This document shows positions 45,378-54,859 of a stretch of 64,000 nt of DNA, piece by piece. Made by a program: the position numbers and the translations under genes. Numbering within the stretch: the first letter of the stretch is position 1; each line of letters begins with the position of its first letter. The DNA comes from Sulfolobus sp. E5-1-F (GTDB taxonomy: Archaea; Thermoproteota; Thermoprotei_A; Sulfolobales; Sulfolobaceae), in the NCBI RefSeq assembly GCF_009601705.1, contig NZ_CP045687.1, positions 1,028,630 through 1,092,629 of the forward strand. The letters run 5' to 3'. A model generated the notes under the pieces. The model had not been told where the DNA came from. It did no database searches and saw nothing but the letters and a program-made list of their open reading frames with translations.

Positions 45378-47867
45378 TTGAAGGGATATAATTACCTTAT
45401 AATAGCTTTTTTAGTGATTTTATTGGTAATTCTTTCCACTTTTACAACATCCCTATCCGTTTTAAATCCATTTCTTGGAATTTGGTACTCCTCTGGTAAT
45501 GTGAAAATCCTAACCAAGGTCGTTTCAATTCCTGGATTGAGTGGGGACGTAAACATATACATAGACAACAATGGAATAGCCCACATTTACGCAAATAATC
45601 TCCACGATCTCTTTGTCGCTGAAGGTTACTATGAGGCTAGCCAAAGGCTGTTTGAAATGGAGCTATTTGGTCTTTTGTCCATGGGAAATTTAAGTTCTTG
45701 GGTTGGCGCTAGAGCCTTATCCTCAGATATCGCTATGCACTTAATAGGAATACCACAAAACGCAATGATGAGTGCCCAGTATTTAGAACGAAACTACCCG
45801 ACTATTTATTCATATCTCGAAGCCTTCTCGGAAGGTGTTAATGACTATATAAATACCCTAAACTATAGGGATTTACCATTAGAGTTCAAGTTATTAAACG
45901 TCAGACCTTATCATTGGTCCCCAGTATACTCTTTAGCATTTGGTGAGTATATGGCGTGGAGCCTAACTTCGGGCTTTAGTGATGAACTTGAATCTGGGCT
46001 ACTCTACGCTTATTTTAACTATACTGAAGTTAATGAAATTAATCCATATTATCCTCACTTCATAGACGGTAATCTCACTGTTGTCCCTGGCGATGGTACA
46101 GTTAACGGTTATAATTTAACTGATCAAGGGATTTCACCGCAGTATCTGTGGTTTCTGAACTGGTATGAATCATGGGCTACTGGTATTAGTAAGGCTCAGT
46201 TAAAAGAGCTGGTACCCCTAATGAAGTATGCCCTACTTAACATTTCAGACCCATTTATTCCATTTCCGAAATTCGCAAGTAACTCATGGGTCATAACTTC
46301 CAACTTTTCCACTCAAGGTCCAATCTTAGCTAATGATCCGCATTTACCTCTCTTCTCCCCTTCAGTATGGATTCCATTACAGCTTGTAGCACCAGGATTT
46401 AACGTAACTGGTTGGTCATTAGTTGGTATACCGGGAGTACTAATTGGGCACACACCTTACACTGCGTGGGGGCTAACAACACCAGAAGGAAGTTCCTCAG
46501 ATGCTTATTTGGAGATAGTGAACGGAACTCAATATTACTATAACGGCAAATGGTATCAAATGACCGAATATAATTATACATTAATGGGAAAAACGTACAC
46601 CGTTTACTACACCAATAATGGACCTCTAGTAGCGAGGTATAAGAATTACGGAATAAGCTTGTATTGGTCTGCATGGAAGGAACCAATTCTCACAGTCGTT
46701 TCTATAATCCTTTTAGACAATTCGACGTCCTTTAATGATCTAATTAACGCTGCAAGGTATTGGGTTATTCCTCCTCAGAACTTGGCAATCGTAAGTAAGA
46801 ACCACGCAGGGATAATTGTAGCTGGGCTATATCCGCTTATAAATGAGACTTTACCTAACGGTAAAAGCGTTTTGGTAGTAGGAGCAAGATCATTACTAAA
46901 CGGTACTGTCACTAAATATGAACCAGTTGGTTATATACCATTCAAATACCTACCGCAAACTTTTGATCCCAAAAGGGGATTCGCATTCGCACCTAATCAA
47001 CCTACAGTATGGACAAATTACCCATTTCCATTTATTGGTGGGTTCTGGAGTTCTGGTGGTAGGGCTGAGGACATTTATCACTATTTAAAGTACCAACGAA
47101 TAGTTAACGTCAGTGATATGATGAAATTACAGTCAAACGTTACTGATTATTGGGCATCATTACTTACTCCCCTCATAATAAAGGCTATTGGCAATGAGGT
47201 GAATGGAAGTGTCCAAGAAACTGCACTAAACTACTTACGAAATTGGAACTACACATTTTACCAGAATGAAGTAGCACCAACCATCTATACTTACATAGTA
47301 GCTGAAATGGTGAATAACAGCATTGCGAAAATACTCAACAATACGGGTTTGGGAATGTTAGATATAGCTAGCATACCTTATATTGTACCAGACTTCATAT
47401 ACATTGCACAAAACGATCCAACGTCAATATGGGTTAATGGGAACTTCACTACCTTAGTTAGGCAGTCTTTCGCTAAAGCCGTATCTTTATTGCAACAGAA
47501 CTTAGGAAATAATGTAAGCGAGTGGTATTGGGGGAGAGTTCACTTATTAGAAATTTACAATCCACTGGGACTAAAGGCACTCTCGGTTGGACCCATTCCA
47601 ATATTTGGTGATCCTCATACGCTAGCAGTCGGTTCGACTCCTTATGTCCCCACAGTTCCTTTACCTTACGTGACAGTGGGTTCATCACTCAGATTCATTG
47701 CTTCCCCTTATTCCTCACAATATTATGGTGTATTTCCAGGTGGTCCCTCTGAGAGTATAGTGAGTGAGTTTAGAGAGAATCAATTGCCCCTATGGCTTTC
47801 CTTCAAATACGTCTCATACTCTGGGTATAATTACACTACGATAGCGAAGATAACATTAAGGGCGTGA
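45378..47867 (+). CDS. Penicillin acylase-family Ntn hydrolase, membrane-anchored or secreted
   Basis: 829 aa, normal for the family. N-terminal hydrophobic segment (residues about 4-30) acts as signal or anchor, so the enzyme faces outside. The autoprocessing site is FASNSWVIT: Ser301 would become the N-terminal nucleophile of the beta chain. Family landmarks: ANDPHLPLFSPSVWIPLQL, GVLIGHTPYTAWGLTT. These enzymes hydrolyse amides of hydrophobic acids (for example phenylacetyl amides, acyl-homoserine lactones). Start TTG at 45378, eight bases after GAGGTG. It overlaps the next gene. Confidence 0.9.
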   Translation: MKGYNYLIIAFLVILLVILSTFTTSLSVLNPFLGIWYSSGNVKILTKVVSIPGLSGDVNIYIDNNGIAHIYANNLHDLFVAEGYYEASQRLFEMELFGLLSMGNLSSWVGARALSSDIAMHLIGIPQNAMMSAQYLERNYPTIYSYLEAFSEGVNDYINTLNYRDLPLEFKLLNVRPYHWSPVYSLAFGEYMAWSLTSGFSDELESGLLYAYFNYTEVNEINPYYPHFIDGNLTVVPGDGTVNGYNLTDQGISPQYLWFLNWYESWATGISKAQLKELVPLMKYALLNISDPFIPFPKFASNSWVITSNFSTQGPILANDPHLPLFSPSVWIPLQLVAPGFNVTGWSLVGIPGVLIGHTPYTAWGLTTPEGSSSDAYLEIVNGTQYYYNGKWYQMTEYNYTLMGKTYTVYYTNNGPLVARYKNYGISLYWSAWKEPILTVVSIILLDNSTSFNDLINAARYWVIPPQNLAIVSKNHAGIIVAGLYPLINETLPNGKSVLVVGARSLLNGTVTKYEPVGYIPFKYLPQTFDPKRGFAFAPNQPTVWTNYPFPFIGGFWSSGGRAEDIYHYLKYQRIVNVSDMMKLQSNVTDYWASLLTPLIIKAIGNEVNGSVQETALNYLRNWNYTFYQNEVAPTIYTYIVAEMVNNSIAKILNNTGLGMLDIASIPYIVPDFIYIAQNDPTSIWVNGNFTTLVRQSFAKAVSLLQQNLGNNVSEWYWGRVHLLEIYNPLGLKALSVGPIPIFGDPHTLAVGSTPYVPTVPLPYVTVGSSLRFIASPYSSQYYGVFPGGPSESIVSEFRENQLPLWLSFKYVSYSGYNYTTIAKITLRA

Positions 47868-48223
47868 TAGGGATGAAAGGACTAACTATCATTTACATTA
47901 TCATATCAATTATACTAGCGTATATAATGCAGATACTCGTATTATATCCATTCACAGCCATAGCTGTGGGGATCCCCCTAGGGTTATTGAGCAGGAAATA
48001 TTCAGCGATAGGTGGTTTCCTCATAGGGTTATTGTCCTCACTTTCCATTTACCTAATTTACCCTATAAGCGACGTTGTTAAAATAGCAGAAGTAGTTGGG
48101 CAACTACTCGGAATTAACTCATTTCTTGTAATACTCCTTTATCCATTAGTTTACGGAATAATATCGTTAATAAGTGCTCTGCTATTTAATTATATAATTA
48201 GAGTGAGTAGAATAGCTAAATAA
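47864..48223 (+). CDS. Small membrane protein following the acylase gene
   Basis: 119 aa (from GTG 47864) or 116 aa (from ATG 47873). Four hydrophobic segments (about 7-30, 33-55, 55-68, 83-112). It overlaps or abuts the acylase stop, so both are expressed together. It may anchor or export the acylase; no family is recognised. Confidence 0.7.
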   Translation: MIGMKGLTIIYIIISIILAYIMQILVLYPFTAIAVGIPLGLLSRKYSAIGGFLIGLLSSLSIYLIYPISDVVKIAEVVGQLLGINSFLVILLYPLVYGIISLISALLFNYIIRVSRIAK

Positions 48224-48311
48224 ATATTATTAAGATAAACTTTTTTTCCTTATCCCTTATACTAAGGTTTATTAGCTCTCCCGTGCTTAGCGAATTACTC
48301 CAAAATTATAT

Positions 48312-48489
48312 TAATAGTTTCATGAAAATTACCTATAGTATATAATGTTTAATTTTTCCAATGTAAGATTTAAGGTGTATTTATACTATACACGCTTGGT
48401 GTATTTACGATTACTTGAATCTCGTTAAAGAGAATCTATGTTAGTATTTAAGGTCTAAGGGATTTGAAGTAAATTTACGTAAAGTACTA
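48312..48489 (+). repeat. Interspersed repeat copy B (178 bp)
   Basis: Same family as 8801-8970 and 52252-52426, same orientation. Begins TAATAGTTTC, ends AAAGTACTA, contains TATTTATACTATACACGCTT, identical to copy A over that stretch. Confidence 0.7.
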
Positions 48490-48756
48490 ATTATATAACC
48501 ATCATAATTAATCAACCAGAATACACTACCTCTGAGTAAGAGGAAAGATCATCGGAGTAAAAATGAGTAAAACGTTATCATTGAGTTGTAGCTAAGGGAG
48601 TTAAGGTCAAGGTTAGAAAATAAAATGCTGTAAAATTACTTATTTTTCATGAGGAAAAACGTTGTGTTGCAATATCATTCTATTAAAACTCATTGAAAAG
48701 TTTCATAAAGCAACAAATGAGATAAAACTTAAAGCTTCATTTTTCATTAAAATTTT
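48490..48756. other. Intergenic region before the proteasome-like gene
   Basis: About 270 bp, no gene seen. ACTTAAAG at 48726-48733 lies 27 bp before the ATG at 48757 and is the likely TATA box for a leaderless message. Confidence 0.4.
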
Positions 48757-49539
48757 ATGACATTTGTAATAGGAATGGTCTGGGGAAAAGGAGTATTAAT
48801 GGTCTCTGATAGTAAAGCTACTTTAGGTGTTACAGCTGAAGAAGAGAGGAAAATTTACCCTATTTTTATCGTAAATGGAAAAAAGGAAATTGACCTCGCT
48901 ATTTTAGGTGGATCGGGAGATGCGTCGATTGTTAAACAGTCTTATACTCTCATTGAAAATCTTTTTAAAAGATATTATGAGAAGGAAGGAAAGTTACCAG
49001 CTGGGGATGACCTAGATAATTTGGTAGACACAATTCAAGGGAGTTTGATACAGAGGTTTTCTTTTCTTAGATTAAACGGTATTAATCCAGAGGTCAGTCT
49101 AATCTTAGGTACATTATCTGAGTGTGAACCAAGACTTTATACGTTTGATTCTAGTGGACTTTATGAGCCTAGACATCGAGACCCTGGATATGCCATGATA
49201 GGAATAGGGAGGGACACTGGAGGGTTAACTCTTCTTAAGCTCTTTGGTTATAATCCTCAGAAAATAGATTGGGATATGGGACTATTAACAATGTTTCTAA
49301 TCGACGTTGTTTCTTCAGTTAACCCTTACGTATCCCCTGTTACCAGTTATCTTGATTCACTTTATCTGCGATGTAATGAAAATGAACCAGTGCTGGGCCC
49401 ATTAAAACCAGAGTCCTTTGAGGAATATAAGGTCAAAGTGAGAAAGAGGATAGAGATCATAAGAAAGGTCTGGGACTTAAGCGAGAAATTAGGTGAAGAT
49501 AAAGTATCTAAGGCATTAGAGAAATTGAAGGGGAAGTGA
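48757..49539 (+). CDS. Proteasome-like Ntn hydrolase (noncanonical)
   Basis: 260 aa. The sequence starts MTFVIGMVWGKGVLMVSDSK. If Met is removed, Thr1, Asp17 and, near position 31, a Lys (ERKIY) fall where proteasome beta subunits have Thr1/Asp17/Lys33, and LAILGGSGDAS resembles the 'G-x-x-x-D-A' helix start after strand S4. No propeptide is present. It is longer than archaeal PsmB (about 200 aa) by a C-terminal helical extension (EEYKVKVRKRIEIIRKVWDL). The best reading is a distant proteasome/HslV-superfamily Ntn hydrolase; self-assembly and activity are unknown. Confidence 0.65.
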   Translation: MTFVIGMVWGKGVLMVSDSKATLGVTAEEERKIYPIFIVNGKKEIDLAILGGSGDASIVKQSYTLIENLFKRYYEKEGKLPAGDDLDNLVDTIQGSLIQRFSFLRLNGINPEVSLILGTLSECEPRLYTFDSSGLYEPRHRDPGYAMIGIGRDTGGLTLLKLFGYNPQKIDWDMGLLTMFLIDVVSSVNPYVSPVTSYLDSLYLRCNENEPVLGPLKPESFEEYKVKVRKRIEIIRKVWDLSEKLGEDKVSKALEKLKGK

Positions 49540-49921
49540 CTCAAGAATTCCCACTTTTTAAACAAAGGTAACTCTTAAATGTTAATTGATTTAAATGGAC
49601 TTTTTTAGCCCTTGTTTTCTATTTGTTGAGACTAACGTTTGGCTACTTTTCTTCCCCTCTCCTTTGTGAAAATTAACTTATACTTTGTTGAACGCTATTT
49701 TGATAGGAAAACTACATAATCTTATATTCTCACTTGGTAACGTTGAGTTCCTCACCTCAAATCTTTTTCGAATTTCTTTTATTCTTTGTAGTGTAGCTCT
49801 ATTATCTTGATATCGGACTTTTTCATAAAAAGATTTTTGAATCTACCGTTAACAGACTATCTATAGGGTCTAGATAACATCTTTAAATCTTGCCACTTTT
49901 TTATCAACTTTTCCGGAAAAC
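49540..49921. other. Intergenic region before the ATPase promoter
   Basis: No gene recognised. TTTAAATCTTGCCACT at 49882-49897 recurs exactly at 49946-49961, inside the ATPase promoter, so the upstream copy may be a duplicated promoter element. Confidence 0.4.
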
Positions 49922-49961
49922 TTGACAGTATACTGTCAAAATTTATTTAAATCTTGCCACT
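49922..49961 (+). promoter_or_regulatory. Promoter of the ATPase gene with a perfect 18-bp palindrome
   Basis: TTGACAGTATACTGTCAA (49922-49939) is a perfect inverted repeat directly upstream of TATA-like TTTATTTAAA (49942-49951), at the BRE position. TATA is about 27 bp before GTG 49973. A dimeric regulator bound here would occlude TFB. Confidence 0.65.
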
Positions 49962-49972
49962 CTACTATTCTT

Positions 49973-51256
49973 GTGTCATATATTTCACAAATGAGCTTTC
50001 AAAACCCTTGGTGGATTGACAGAAATAAAATACTCGAAGATGAGCACGTAAAAAAGGCTAAGGTTATAATATCACCTATTAATGAAAATGCTTTGATTTT
50101 AGGACCTAGACAAGTTGGAAAAACCACATTCCTCAAGACTACTATAAAGACATTACTAGAGAGAGAAGATCCTAAATCTATTCTTTTCTTCACGTGTGAC
50201 GCGTTTTCGAGGAAAGAGGAATTAATAGGTTTAATTAACGAGTACAGAACGCTAATTAATAGGGAGAAGAGGGCATATATATTTTTAGATGAGATAACGT
50301 CAATAGATGATTGGAATAACGCTTTACTACACTTATTTAACGCATTCTATTTTAACAATTCTCTAGTTTACGTTACTGGTTCGTCTTCAATAAATCTAAG
50401 AAAAGAGATGTTACCAGGTAGACCGATAAAGAAGTACGCATTTTATCCTTTGAATTTCAGAGTGTACTTTAATACGTTCTACAGAAAGTTGTTATCTGAG
50501 GGTGATCATATTAGGATTGATGAGAAGGATAAGATATATGAACTCGCTATAAATCTCTCTCCGTATATTTCTGAGCTAAATAAGGCACTATTGGAGTACG
50601 TTAAGCGTGGTGGGTTCTTCGCAACATTATTTTCTGAAAATCCATTATCACTTTATGAGATTTACAAGGATGCAATACTTTCGGAGTTCTTGAAGACTGA
50701 GAGAAAGGAAAACTTGTTTAAGTTCATAACTAGAAAATTGATTGAGAGTTATGGTAGTAGGATTTCGGACAACACGATTGCTAAAGATCTAAACGTTTCA
50801 CACACTACTGTAGGCGATTATCTAGACGTCATGGAAAAATTATTCATTATAAGGGTTTTCAGAAAGGTTGAGAATAATGAGGTAAATTATAGGAGTTTAA
50901 AGAAAGTTTATTTCATTGACCCGTTCTTTTTCAGAGTTATGAAGATTTATAGTGTTGGAAAGGACGTGGAGGAATACGAAATACCTTTGATTATAGAAGG
51001 AATAGTGGGTGAGCATTTGGCTAGGGAATATAAGGAGGTTGGATATTTACACTTTAAGAGCAGTAGAGAGGTTGATTTTTACGTTAACAATGTGAAAGTT
51101 GAGGTTAAGTGGAGGGAAAAAGAGCATAAAAAGTATAACAAAGTTGATTTCCTCTTAACGATTGACGAATTTAAGAAAAGTGACCATCAAGTCACTTTAC
51201 CGATTTCAATTTTCCTTTACCTCATTTCATCTGATAAGGTATTTTACGAGATCTAG
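49973..51256 (+). CDS. AAA-type ATPase with DUF4143-like C-terminal domain
   Basis: 427 aa from GTG 49973 (leaderless with the TATA box); ATG 49991 is the alternative. Walker A LGPRQVGKTTFLK, Walker B YIFLDEITSI, sensor VYVTGSSS, then a winged helix (NTIAKDLNVSHTTVGDYLDVMEKLFI) and a C-terminal nuclease-like part (YLHFKSSREVDFYV...VEVKWREKE). Such ATPases are common and variable in archaea, with unclear roles, sometimes as antitoxin-like or defence components. It is not the family member that decayed at 44735-45050. Confidence 0.85.
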   Translation: MSYISQMSFQNPWWIDRNKILEDEHVKKAKVIISPINENALILGPRQVGKTTFLKTTIKTLLEREDPKSILFFTCDAFSRKEELIGLINEYRTLINREKRAYIFLDEITSIDDWNNALLHLFNAFYFNNSLVYVTGSSSINLRKEMLPGRPIKKYAFYPLNFRVYFNTFYRKLLSEGDHIRIDEKDKIYELAINLSPYISELNKALLEYVKRGGFFATLFSENPLSLYEIYKDAILSEFLKTERKENLFKFITRKLIESYGSRISDNTIAKDLNVSHTTVGDYLDVMEKLFIIRVFRKVENNEVNYRSLKKVYFIDPFFFRVMKIYSVGKDVEEYEIPLIIEGIVGEHLAREYKEVGYLHFKSSREVDFYVNNVKVEVKWREKEHKKYNKVDFLLTIDEFKKSDHQVTLPISIFLYLISSDKVFYEI

Positions 51257-51257
51257 T

Positions 51258-51833
51258 TCATAACGCTTTTCTCTTAATCCAATCTTCAATGATGTTCCAA
51301 ATAGTCTCATATTGTTGTCCTAATGGCGTGTGCTTCATTTTTGGAATAATGTACAACTCACAGTCTCCTCCGTTGTTCTTTATCATTTCACAAAGGGTTA
51401 TTGAATGGTCCTTTAACACGATTTCATCGTTTTCTCCGTGAATTAGTAAGACTTTCTTTAACCTATTTGCGTATGAGAGTGATGAGTAGTCAAATTCGTA
51501 TTCAGGCATTTTCAGCAAATCTTGGTAAATATTATATTGTATTGTGCCTGGAGGGAACTTCGATAGATATTCCTTTTGTTTTCTTCTATCAGATGGTGCT
51601 GAAACTGCAATAGCACACTTTCCTCTTAATGCAGCAGTAATTAACGCTATCAAACCTCCTCTGGAATGTCCAGCTATACAGTCAAAATCGTAAGTTAACG
51701 CTTTTTCTACACCTTCCTTTACTTCAATTTCGAATTCTGGCACGATTACTTCTCCAAACTTCCTCAGTGGTTTAGCTAACCATTCTACTTTCTCTGGTGA
51801 GGAGTTCTTACCGTGAATTACTAAACTTTTCAT
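51258..51833 (-). CDS. Alpha/beta hydrolase (small, YdeN/RBBP9-like)
   Basis: 191 aa. Nucleophile elbow AGHSRGG (Ser about 56), acid HGENDEIV (about 136-143), His in KMKHTPLG (about 167). N-terminus [14 protein letters not shown] gives the oxyanion loop. Cytosolic serine hydrolase; the substrate is not predictable. Convergent with the ATPase, one base between stop codons. Confidence 0.9.
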   Translation of the reverse strand: MKSLVIHGKNSSPEKVEWLAKPLRKFGEVIVPEFEIEVKEGVEKALTYDFDCIAGHSRGGLIALITAALRGKCAIAVSAPSDRRKQKEYLSKFPPGTIQYNIYQDLLKMPEYEFDYSSLSYANRLKKVLLIHGENDEIVLKDHSITLCEMIKNNGGDCELYIIPKMKHTPLGQQYETIWNIIEDWIKRKAL

Positions 51834-51955
51834 CGTTTATGGATTCTCTTGCGTACCTTTTATATTTAGTTGATTTGCTAGAGGTAGGATTCGTTTTTAT
51901 CAAAAAGAGACTTATTAACGTTAAAAGGCTAAAGGGAAAAAGTTAAATTAATTAG

Positions 51956-52250
51956 TTACGTGATTTTCCTAGCTGTATAAGAGATAATCTCATTCGTAGA
52001 TGGGTGTTGTTCAGCGAAACTTGCAAGTTGTTTAGCGTTTAGCCCATAGGCGATTGCTAATCCCAATTCGTTAATTAAGTATTGAGAGTGGACTCCGATC
52101 ATCCAAGCTCTAATTAACCTCATGCTTCCCCTTTCAAATATCAGCTTAAGCACACCCTCTCGTTGTCCGTAAATTTGAACTGCAAAATCCTCTTCCATGT
52201 TGTATTCTGCTTCAATTATCTTAATACCCATTTTTCTAGCCTTACTAGGT
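51956..52250 (-). pseudogene. C-terminal fragment of a dihydrolipoamide dehydrogenase-like flavoprotein
   Basis: About 95 codons remain. They read as the dimerisation domain of pyridine-nucleotide disulfide oxidoreductases: GREGVLKL-like GQREGVLKLIFERGS, AWMIGVHSQYLINELGLAIA and AEQHPSTNEIISYTARK, where HP-[ST] holds the His of the catalytic dyad. FAD- and NAD-binding domains are missing. The open frame ends within the start of repeat copy C (52252), so the gene was cut at that junction. Translation from the internal ATG (52231) is unlikely to give an active enzyme. Confidence 0.82.
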
Positions 52251-52251
52251 A

Positions 52252-52426
52252 TAGTAGTTTCATGAAAATTACGTATAGTATATAACGTTTAATTTTTACA
52301 ATATAAGATAAGGTGTATTTATACTATGTAAGCTTGAACTATTTTCGATTGCTTAAATCTTCTCGAAGAGAATCTATGTTAACATTTAAAGTTTAAAGGA
52401 TTTGAGGTAGATTTAAGTAAAGTACT
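52252..52426 (+). repeat. Interspersed repeat copy C (about 175 bp)
   Basis: Starts TAGTAGTTTCATGAAAATTA, ends AAAGTACT. It shows more changes than copies A and B in the middle (TATGTAAGCTTGAAC where they have TATACACGCTTGG). Lies at the truncation point of the flavoprotein remnant. Confidence 0.7.
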
Positions 52427-52629
52427 CATCAATATTAACAAGTAAATACTATAAGCTTTTTTATTAAAATAATAAAATTTATTGCCAATTCTTGTTCGAA
52501 TGGTCACGAATAGGAAAGATAACATCTGACCTCCAGATTATAATATAAACGATAGAATAGAATTAATGGAAACGTTAAAGAATGCTGTACAGAAGATATA
52601 GAGATGAGGGAAAACAGGGTTTTTAATTT

Positions 52630-53304
52630 TTAACCTTGTTCTACCTTTGGCAAGTAGGGTGCTAGTACAGATGCCAATTGCTGTGCAGTCAATGAATGTA
52701 GCCATACTCTTCCTGGTCCTTGAATCCTTACGAAGAATATTCCTTCATGTGCGAATAGTATTGATCTTAGCCCACCAACTGTCTCTATATTGTAATTCAT
52801 TCCGCTTTGAAATGCTAACAAGTGTGATGCCTCAATTTGCATCGTTTCTCCAGGGGCTAAATCCTTCACTATGGCCTCGCCATAGGAGTGCATAAATAGA
52901 TTACCAACGCCATTAAATTTGGCAAGAAATAATCCTTCTCCCCCAAGCCATCCTACGCTTAACTTTGCCAATTGTGAATCGTAGTTGATGGTGTTTTCAG
53001 CTGCTAAAAAGGAATGGGCTTCAGCTAGTATTGTACCTCCTTCTAAGGGTATTTGAATGACCTTTCCCGGAAATATAGTTGAAAGATATACTTCTCCAGG
53101 GCCATAGAGTTCTGTTACGAAAAACGTACCTCCAGTTATTAACCTTTTCAGCCCACCAAAAAATCCTCCTTTAAGCTTAGTTTGTAGATTTACAGATGCT
53201 CCTTTAGCTAGTATATGACCAGCGTCAGCGTAAATAGACTCTCCATCCCCTAATATTACCTTTAAGTACTGAAGATCGTTTCCTAATATTTCATATTGTG
53301 GCAT
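52630..53304 (-). CDS. AIM24/TIGR00266-family protein
   Basis: 224 aa from the ATG at 53304; a TTG seven codons upstream is less likely because the TATA box (53324-53332) is about 25 bp before this ATG. The family repeat pattern is clear: VILGDGESIYADAGHILAKGASV, GGFFGGLKRLITGGTFFVTELYGPGEVYLS, VGWLGGEGLFLAKFNGVGNLFMHSYGE, GPGRVWLHSLTAQQL. Beta-helix-like fold, function poorly defined in all domains of life. Monocistronic. Confidence 0.9.
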   Translation of the reverse strand: MPQYEILGNDLQYLKVILGDGESIYADAGHILAKGASVNLQTKLKGGFFGGLKRLITGGTFFVTELYGPGEVYLSTIFPGKVIQIPLEGGTILAEAHSFLAAENTINYDSQLAKLSVGWLGGEGLFLAKFNGVGNLFMHSYGEAIVKDLAPGETMQIEASHLLAFQSGMNYNIETVGGLRSILFAHEGIFFVRIQGPGRVWLHSLTAQQLASVLAPYLPKVEQG

Positions 53305-53332
53305 ACATGAAATAAATTTGGCCAATATAAAA

Positions 53333-54267
53333 AGATTTCGTATTAAAATGCTAGGTGAAGCTGTTCAATAGATTCCATTAGAATGATATTACATAACGAT
53401 AATTTTTAAAGGAAATAAATGATGATTATGTGATATTTTGCTAAGCTATATCTTGACTCCATTACTAACAAGGAAATCAGCCATGTAGAGCACATAATGC
53501 CCAGAACTTTAGCCTCGACCATTTAACAAACTAAAATCTTGAATCACTTCAGAATTATATGAAAAATTTTATAATTAATTTTTAGTATAACCTATGAGGA
53601 AATATGAGATTAAGCAAGCACGACAAGAAGATTATCACTAGTATGAGTATATGTTCCCTTTTTAAGTCTTCGAATACCAGTGAAACTAGCTGAGGAAAAA
53701 GATGTTAAAAAGATGAATGAATTAAACTAGTTTCTGGAGTTCCTCCACATTTAATCAACTGAAGGGTAATTCCAACAGGCCTAGATTGTGGAGATAAAAA
53801 CTCTATTGAAGCAAATGATCATCCTGAGGTTATAGCTTACAGTAGTGGAATGAGTACTACAAGGGAAGGAAAATACGTTATCGTCAATGTAAAAAAAGAG
53901 GAATTCTAGCCATAAAATTGAGGTAATAGTCTCAAGGACCTTGAGGTTATTAGTAATGAGACTCCTTTGGAGAAGTTGAGAGAAAAGGTTGTTAAAATAT
54001 TTTAGAGAGAGAGGCTTACAATTCTAACGTGATTGATGTTGAGATTGTTTTTCCTCCTAGGATTTCTATGGGTGTGTTTCTAAGAGCTAATCGTGGGGTT
54101 GGAGGGATAAGAAGGGTTATGGTTCCGTGTTTATTAATTCTTCTTTTCTCTCTACGTACTTTTAACGGCGAGAACAAAACATCAGTATTAGAAAAAATTT
54201 TTAAATTTTTTCTAATTAAAAGACTTTAACGGCGTTAAATTACATTTAGAGTGGTTTAAGATAGTTA
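53333..54267. other. Intergenic region with decayed coding remnants and a hairpin
   Basis: Broken plus-strand frames (GLDCGDKNSIEANDHPEVIA near 53780-53840; DLEVISNETPLEKLREKVVK near 53937-53997) with stops between them suggest a dead gene of unknown family. Further on, a 30-bp near-perfect inverted repeat (54187-54216) is flanked by two copies of TTTAACGGCG (54161-54170, 54225-54234). Confidence 0.4.
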
Positions 54268-54301
54268 AGTATTTATTGGAAAAAGAGGAATAGTAGTTAT
54301 C

Positions 54302-54859
54302 ATGTGTCTCCTTATAATTACCAATGTTACAAGGCCAATAATTTCAGATGACTTTGTATTACTTAGGGATGATAGTTTCAGCAAAGTAAAAGATTACTTG
54401 AGGGTTTTAAGCAATGATAAGAGGAATGGAGAAATTAGTAAGAGCTATTTTTACTTTATCGTCGATAGGTTGAGGAGGATAGGATTGCTAATTGATAACG
54501 CAATTGGTTTTAAGGCAGTAATTCCCTTTACGGTGACTAACAAAGGGATAAGTTTGAAGGAGGGAATAATGTATATTACTAATGATAAAAAGTTGATATA
54601 TTTTAACTACCACGATAGTTCATATCAATGTGATAAGTGTTCTATAATAACCTCTTCTTGTGTCCCATCACTGAAGAAGATCGCTCATGAGTTAAGCGTT
54701 AAAATAAGAAACGATAACCCTAACATTGCTTGGTATGAGCTATTAGAAGATATTCAATACAACATTCTCCAATCCTCAATATTTTTAAGAGCTAAGCTGG
54801 GTGAAATAGGAAAGCCATTTGAGGTGATTAAAGTTGGTGAATATGCGAGAGATCTATAG
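54302..54859 (+). CDS. Unknown cytosolic protein with CxxC
   Basis: 185 aa. A CDKC...SSC stretch (about 109-120) could bind zinc or form disulfides. Other features: a helical N-terminus that may be an HTH (DRLRRIGLLIDNAIG) and no membrane segment. TATA-like AGTATTTATT at 54268-54277 is about 29 bp before the ATG. It overlaps the membrane-protein gene that follows by 17 bp. No family recognised. Confidence 0.65.
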   Translation: MCLLIITNVTRPIISDDFVLLRDDSFSKVKDYLRVLSNDKRNGEISKSYFYFIVDRLRRIGLLIDNAIGFKAVIPFTVTNKGISLKEGIMYITNDKKLIYFNYHDSSYQCDKCSIITSSCVPSLKKIAHELSVKIRNDNPNIAWYELLEDIQYNILQSSIFLRAKLGEIGKPFEVIKVGEYARDL

